Source of the DNA: Candidatus Eiseniibacteriota bacterium
Lineage (GTDB): Bacteria; Eisenbacteria; RBG-16-71-46; SZUA-252
Direction: 5' to 3'
Length of the DNA stretch: 7,295 nucleotides
NCBI GenBank assembly: GCA_016880395.1
Contig: JAEHDN010000312.1
Span: 1-7,295, forward strand
The notes under the pieces are model-generated. The model was not told the origin of the DNA. It was given only the letters and a program-made list of their open reading frames with translations, and searched no databases. Positions 4,792 through 7,295 of the stretch are shown here, one piece after another (positions within the stretch are counted from its first letter, which is position 1; each line of letters begins with the position of its first letter). A program made the position numbers and the translations under genes.

Positions 4792-5486
4792 TGCCGCGAG
4801 CGAGAGCCTCGGGCGACGGCGGGGAGACCCTGCTGCGCGTCCGCTGGAATCCCCCCGACTTCGTCCTCAAGGCTCCGGCCGAGGTGGTGCTCCGCGATGC
4901 GGTGCGCGAGCTGGGTCTCGCCGACGTGATCCGCGAGCTGCACGTCTCCATCGACGCGCACAACCGCGATGATCACGCGTACATCGAGTGGAACACGCAC
5001 GACCACCGGGCCGCGCGCCTCTGGTTCGCGCTCGGCAACTTCGTGACTCCCGCGCGTCGGAGGACGTGGTCGCGCACCTGGGCGCGCCGCTCGGGAACGC
5101 CGCCGCTCGAGATCCGCCAGTTCTCGACGCGAAGCTTTGCGGAGGCCTGCCTGCACGAGCTGTGTCATCTGAAGGACGACCACGAGTCCGGCGTCGACCT
5201 CTCCGGACACCCCGAGTCCGACCGTGAGGCGCTGAACGAGCTCTGGAACGTCTGGATCGACGGCCGTCTCAACCGTCGAGGGCTTCCGGCCATGTCCCGC
5301 TCCGAGCGGCGGCGCGTGTTCGCGCGCACCCTCGCTGGGGCGCCGCGTTACGCCGCCGTGGGCGAGCGGGTCTTCCGGGCGCTCTGGCGCGCCGATCACC
5401 TCGGCCCGCGCGAGCTCCGCGCATACCTCGAGGAGCTGAAGGAATCCCGCGGCACCGCGCCGGCCCGGAGCCGGCGGAGGCGATGA
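4791..5486 (+). CDS. Uncharacterised HExxH protein, putative zinc metallopeptidase
   Basis: This 231-residue protein has no signal peptide or membrane segment. Its centre reads EACLHELCHLKDDH: a textbook HExxH site with H122, E123 and H126, placed in a helix as in zincins. About 20 residues later comes DREALNELWNVWIDGRLNRR (144-163), an acidic helix that could give the third ligand (E146, E150 or D157). The W-N-x-x-x-D-x-x-x-N arrangement recalls putative metallopeptidase domains of the DUF2201/VWA-associated type, but this is a by-eye resemblance. The N-terminal 85 residues and the Arg-rich tail are unassigned. The ATG at 4791 overlaps the preceding stop (TGATG); a GTG one codon earlier is possible. 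Its stop overlaps the phosphatase start (ATGA). Substrate unknown; regulatory proteolysis or a non-enzymatic metal-binding role are both possible. Confidence 0.72.
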   Translation: MPRARASGDGGETLLRVRWNPPDFVLKAPAEVVLRDAVRELGLADVIRELHVSIDAHNRDDHAYIEWNTHDHRAARLWFALGNFVTPARRRTWSRTWARRSGTPPLEIRQFSTRSFAEACLHELCHLKDDHESGVDLSGHPESDREALNELWNVWIDGRLNRRGLPAMSRSERRRVFARTLAGAPRYAAVGERVFRALWRADHLGPRELRAYLEELKESRGTAPARSRRRR

Positions 5487-7249
5487 GCGGCGAGGCAACC
5501 CTGCCCTCGCCCGTGCGCACGGAGGTCGAGCGCCTCCGATTTCTCGTGCGCGCATCCCGAGAGCTGGCCCTTCTCAAGCGCGATGCCCTCGTACGCCGCG
5601 CGCGCGACCTCCTGCTCAGCACCGGATCCTTCTCCGAGCTGAACCTCTGGGTCCTCGATCCGCGGACCGAGGTCCTGTATCCGTGGGCGCTCGGCAACAC
5701 GCCGGTCGTGGGCCGGCGTCCCCGTCTTCAGGTGGGGCAGGGGCTGGCGGGTCAGGCTTGCGCCGAGGAAGCACCCTCGTTCCATCCCGGCGTCGGGGAG
5801 TCGCTCTACATCGCCGAGGAGTGGGGTGGCCGGCCGCGGACTCTCCTCGGCGGCGTGCTCACGATCCCCATGCGCCGTGGCGCGGAGCCGCTCGGCGTGG
5901 CGGTGCTGATGAAGGCGGATCGCGAGGCCCCGCCGGCGGACGAGGTGGAATTCTTCGGTGAGCTGGGGGTGCAGCTGTCGATCGCGCTCCGCAACGCGCG
6001 GCTCTACGCCGAGGCGATGCGCGAGAAGGTCCAGAACCAGCTCCTCCTCGAGCTGACGACGCAGATCTCCGGGAGCCTCGAGATGAACCGGCTCCTCGAG
6101 CAGATCCTCGACCTCGTCTTCCAGGTCGTGCGCTACGACGCGGCCGGGATCTACCTCGTCGACAAGAAGACGCAGTGGATCCATCGGCAGACGCTCCGAG
6201 GCTACGAGTCCGACCGGGAAGACGCCGTGAAGCTCAAGGTCGGGAAGGGTCTCATCGGCTGGTGCGTCAAGACGGGACAGGGCGTCATCGTGTCCGACGT
6301 CACCACCGATCCCCGCTACGTGAACGCGCGGGACGAGACGCGGAGCGAGATGGTCGCGCCGATCCGGATCGGGAGCGAGGTCATCGGCGCCTTCAACCTC
6401 GAATCGGACGAGCCGGAGGCATACCAGCCCGAGGACATGGAGCTCCTCATCGCGTTCGCGTCCCAGGCCGCGGTCGCCATCGAGCGGGCGCGGCTCCACG
6501 AGGAGGTGCTGGAGAAGCGGCGGCTCGAGGAGGAGGTCACGATCGGGCAGCGGATCCAGCGCACGTTCCTCCCGGAGCGCAATCCCGAGCTGCCCCACTT
6601 CGACATCGCCGGCGCCAACTACTCCTCGGAGCTGGTGGGGGGCGACTACTACGACTTCATCCGGATCGCCGATCAGCAGCTCGGCGTGGTGGTGGGGGAC
6701 GTCTCCGGAAAGGGGATCGCGGCCGCGCTCATCATGGCCTCCTTCCGGGCGTCCCTGATCGCGGAGATCCGGAACAACTACGCGATCCGGACCATCATGG
6801 GGAAAGTGAACCGGCTCCTCTGGGAGAGCGTCGAGGCCGACCGGTTCGTGACAGCGCTCTACGGGGTGCTCGACATCGGGGCGCGGCGGTTCACGTACGT
6901 GAACGCGGGACACAATCCGGGCTTCCTCTATCGCGCCGCGACCGACCGGTTCGAGTCCCTGGATGCCACGGGACCCCTCCTCGGGACGCTCCAGACGGCC
7001 TCGTTCAAGGAGCGCTCGGTCGAGATCCCCGCGGGGGACGTGCTCGTCCTCTACACGGACGGGGTCACCGAGGCCATGAACGCCTCCCAGGAGTTCTTCG
7101 GCGAGGAGCGGCTCCTCGAGGTGATCCGCCGGAAGAAGGCGGAGCCGGCCGCTCTCGTGGTGCGCGGGATCTGGGACGCGGTCCGGGAGTTCCGGGACGG
7201 GGAGCAGGACGACGATCTGACGATCGTGGTGCTGCGGGGAACTGGGTAG
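5483..7249 (+). CDS. GAF-GAF-SpoIIE (PP2C-type) serine/threonine phosphatase, RsbU-like
   Basis: The 588 residues hold a GAF domain (about 16-172), a second, more canonical GAF domain (about 185-335), a helical linker (335-360) that probably forms a coiled coil and relays the signal, and a SpoIIE/PPM phosphatase domain (about 365-586). The catalytic motifs are intact: GGDYYDF (386-392, metal ligand D388), GDVSGKG (405-411, D406), NAGHNP (474-479), LYTDGVTEA (523-531, D526) and DDDLTIVV (576-583). Known relatives dephosphorylate an anti-anti-sigma factor (RsbV/SpoIIAA type) and so release a sigma factor. The GAF ligand is unknown. There is no membrane segment. The ATG at 5483 overlaps the preceding stop by 4 nt; GGAGG (5476-5480) lies only 2 nt away, GGAG (5467-5470) 12 nt away. 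No sigma, anti-sigma or STAS gene is visible in the window. Confidence 0.93.
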   Translation: MSGEATLPSPVRTEVERLRFLVRASRELALLKRDALVRRARDLLLSTGSFSELNLWVLDPRTEVLYPWALGNTPVVGRRPRLQVGQGLAGQACAEEAPSFHPGVGESLYIAEEWGGRPRTLLGGVLTIPMRRGAEPLGVAVLMKADREAPPADEVEFFGELGVQLSIALRNARLYAEAMREKVQNQLLLELTTQISGSLEMNRLLEQILDLVFQVVRYDAAGIYLVDKKTQWIHRQTLRGYESDREDAVKLKVGKGLIGWCVKTGQGVIVSDVTTDPRYVNARDETRSEMVAPIRIGSEVIGAFNLESDEPEAYQPEDMELLIAFASQAAVAIERARLHEEVLEKRRLEEEVTIGQRIQRTFLPERNPELPHFDIAGANYSSELVGGDYYDFIRIADQQLGVVVGDVSGKGIAAALIMASFRASLIAEIRNNYAIRTIMGKVNRLLWESVEADRFVTALYGVLDIGARRFTYVNAGHNPGFLYRAATDRFESLDATGPLLGTLQTASFKERSVEIPAGDVLVLYTDGVTEAMNASQEFFGEERLLEVIRRKKAEPAALVVRGIWDAVREFRDGEQDDDLTIVVLRGTG

Positions 7250-7251
7250 GG

Positions 7252-7295
7252 ATGGCGGGGTCGGTGCGGCAGGCGGAAGGCTGGTCGGTCGGAGC
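7252..7295 (+). CDS. Possible start of a downstream gene (partial)
   Basis: An ATG at 7252, 2 nt after the phosphatase stop, opens a frame that stays open to the window end (14 codons: MAGSVRQAEGWSVG). GGGGA at 7236-7240 may be its ribosome site. The tight spacing fits the overlapping style of this operon. In RsbU-like operons the next gene is often an RsbW-type kinase or a STAS protein, but 14 residues cannot show this. Confidence 0.35.
   Translation, partial: MAGSVRQAEGWSVG

Noticed and set aside
5396..6913. A 505-codon open frame on the minus strand, opposite the phosphatase gene
   Set aside because: It is rich in Arg, Asp, Glu, His and Pro with no recognisable domain, and it mirrors the codon bias of the real GC-rich plus-strand gene, whose catalytic motifs are intact.

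Overview
This is a GC-rich, gene-dense bacterial window in which every gene reads cleanly. Nothing fixes the taxon. The high GC, GTG starts, overlapping genes and gene mix (ABC-2 exporter, TPR protein, stand-alone EIIA plus zinc ribbon, GAF/SpoIIE phosphatase) would suit an uncultured soil or sediment lineage such as Candidatus Eisenbacteria, Gemmatimonadota or Myxococcota. That placement is an impression, not a result. I saw no tRNA, rRNA, CRISPR array, insertion sequence or other sign of a mobile element.

Layout. (1) 1-1841, plus strand: the tail of an ABC ATPase and two different ABC-2 permeases, forming one exporter operon. (2) 1882-2382, minus strand: a small TPR protein, convergent with the exporter operon. 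(3) 2383-2643: a divergent intergenic region with a candidate promoter. (4) 2644-3481, plus strand: a stand-alone PtsN-like EIIA protein, overlapping by 17 nt a shortened C4 zinc-ribbon protein. (5) 3482-3568: a short regulatory-looking gap with a TATACT box enclosed by a long inverted repeat, followed by a small secreted protein (3569-3985). (6) 4108-7249, plus strand: a tightly packed operon encoding a Pro/Thr-rich protein with a membrane segment at each end, an unrecognised protein with an HExxH zinc-binding motif, and a GAF-GAF-SpoIIE phosphatase. A further reading frame probably opens at 7252 and runs off the end.

How they may work together. The exporter genes form a self-contained ATPase plus heterodimeric membrane domain. 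The EIIA and zinc-ribbon genes are translationally linked and have no sugar-permease partners here, so a regulatory role is more likely than sugar uptake. The last operon is the most interesting. A sensory PP2C-type phosphatase, normally the output of a partner-switching (RsbU-like) pathway, is co-translated with a putative metallopeptidase and a membrane-anchored low-complexity protein. This could be an envelope-linked signalling unit, but that link is inferred only from gene order and overlap.
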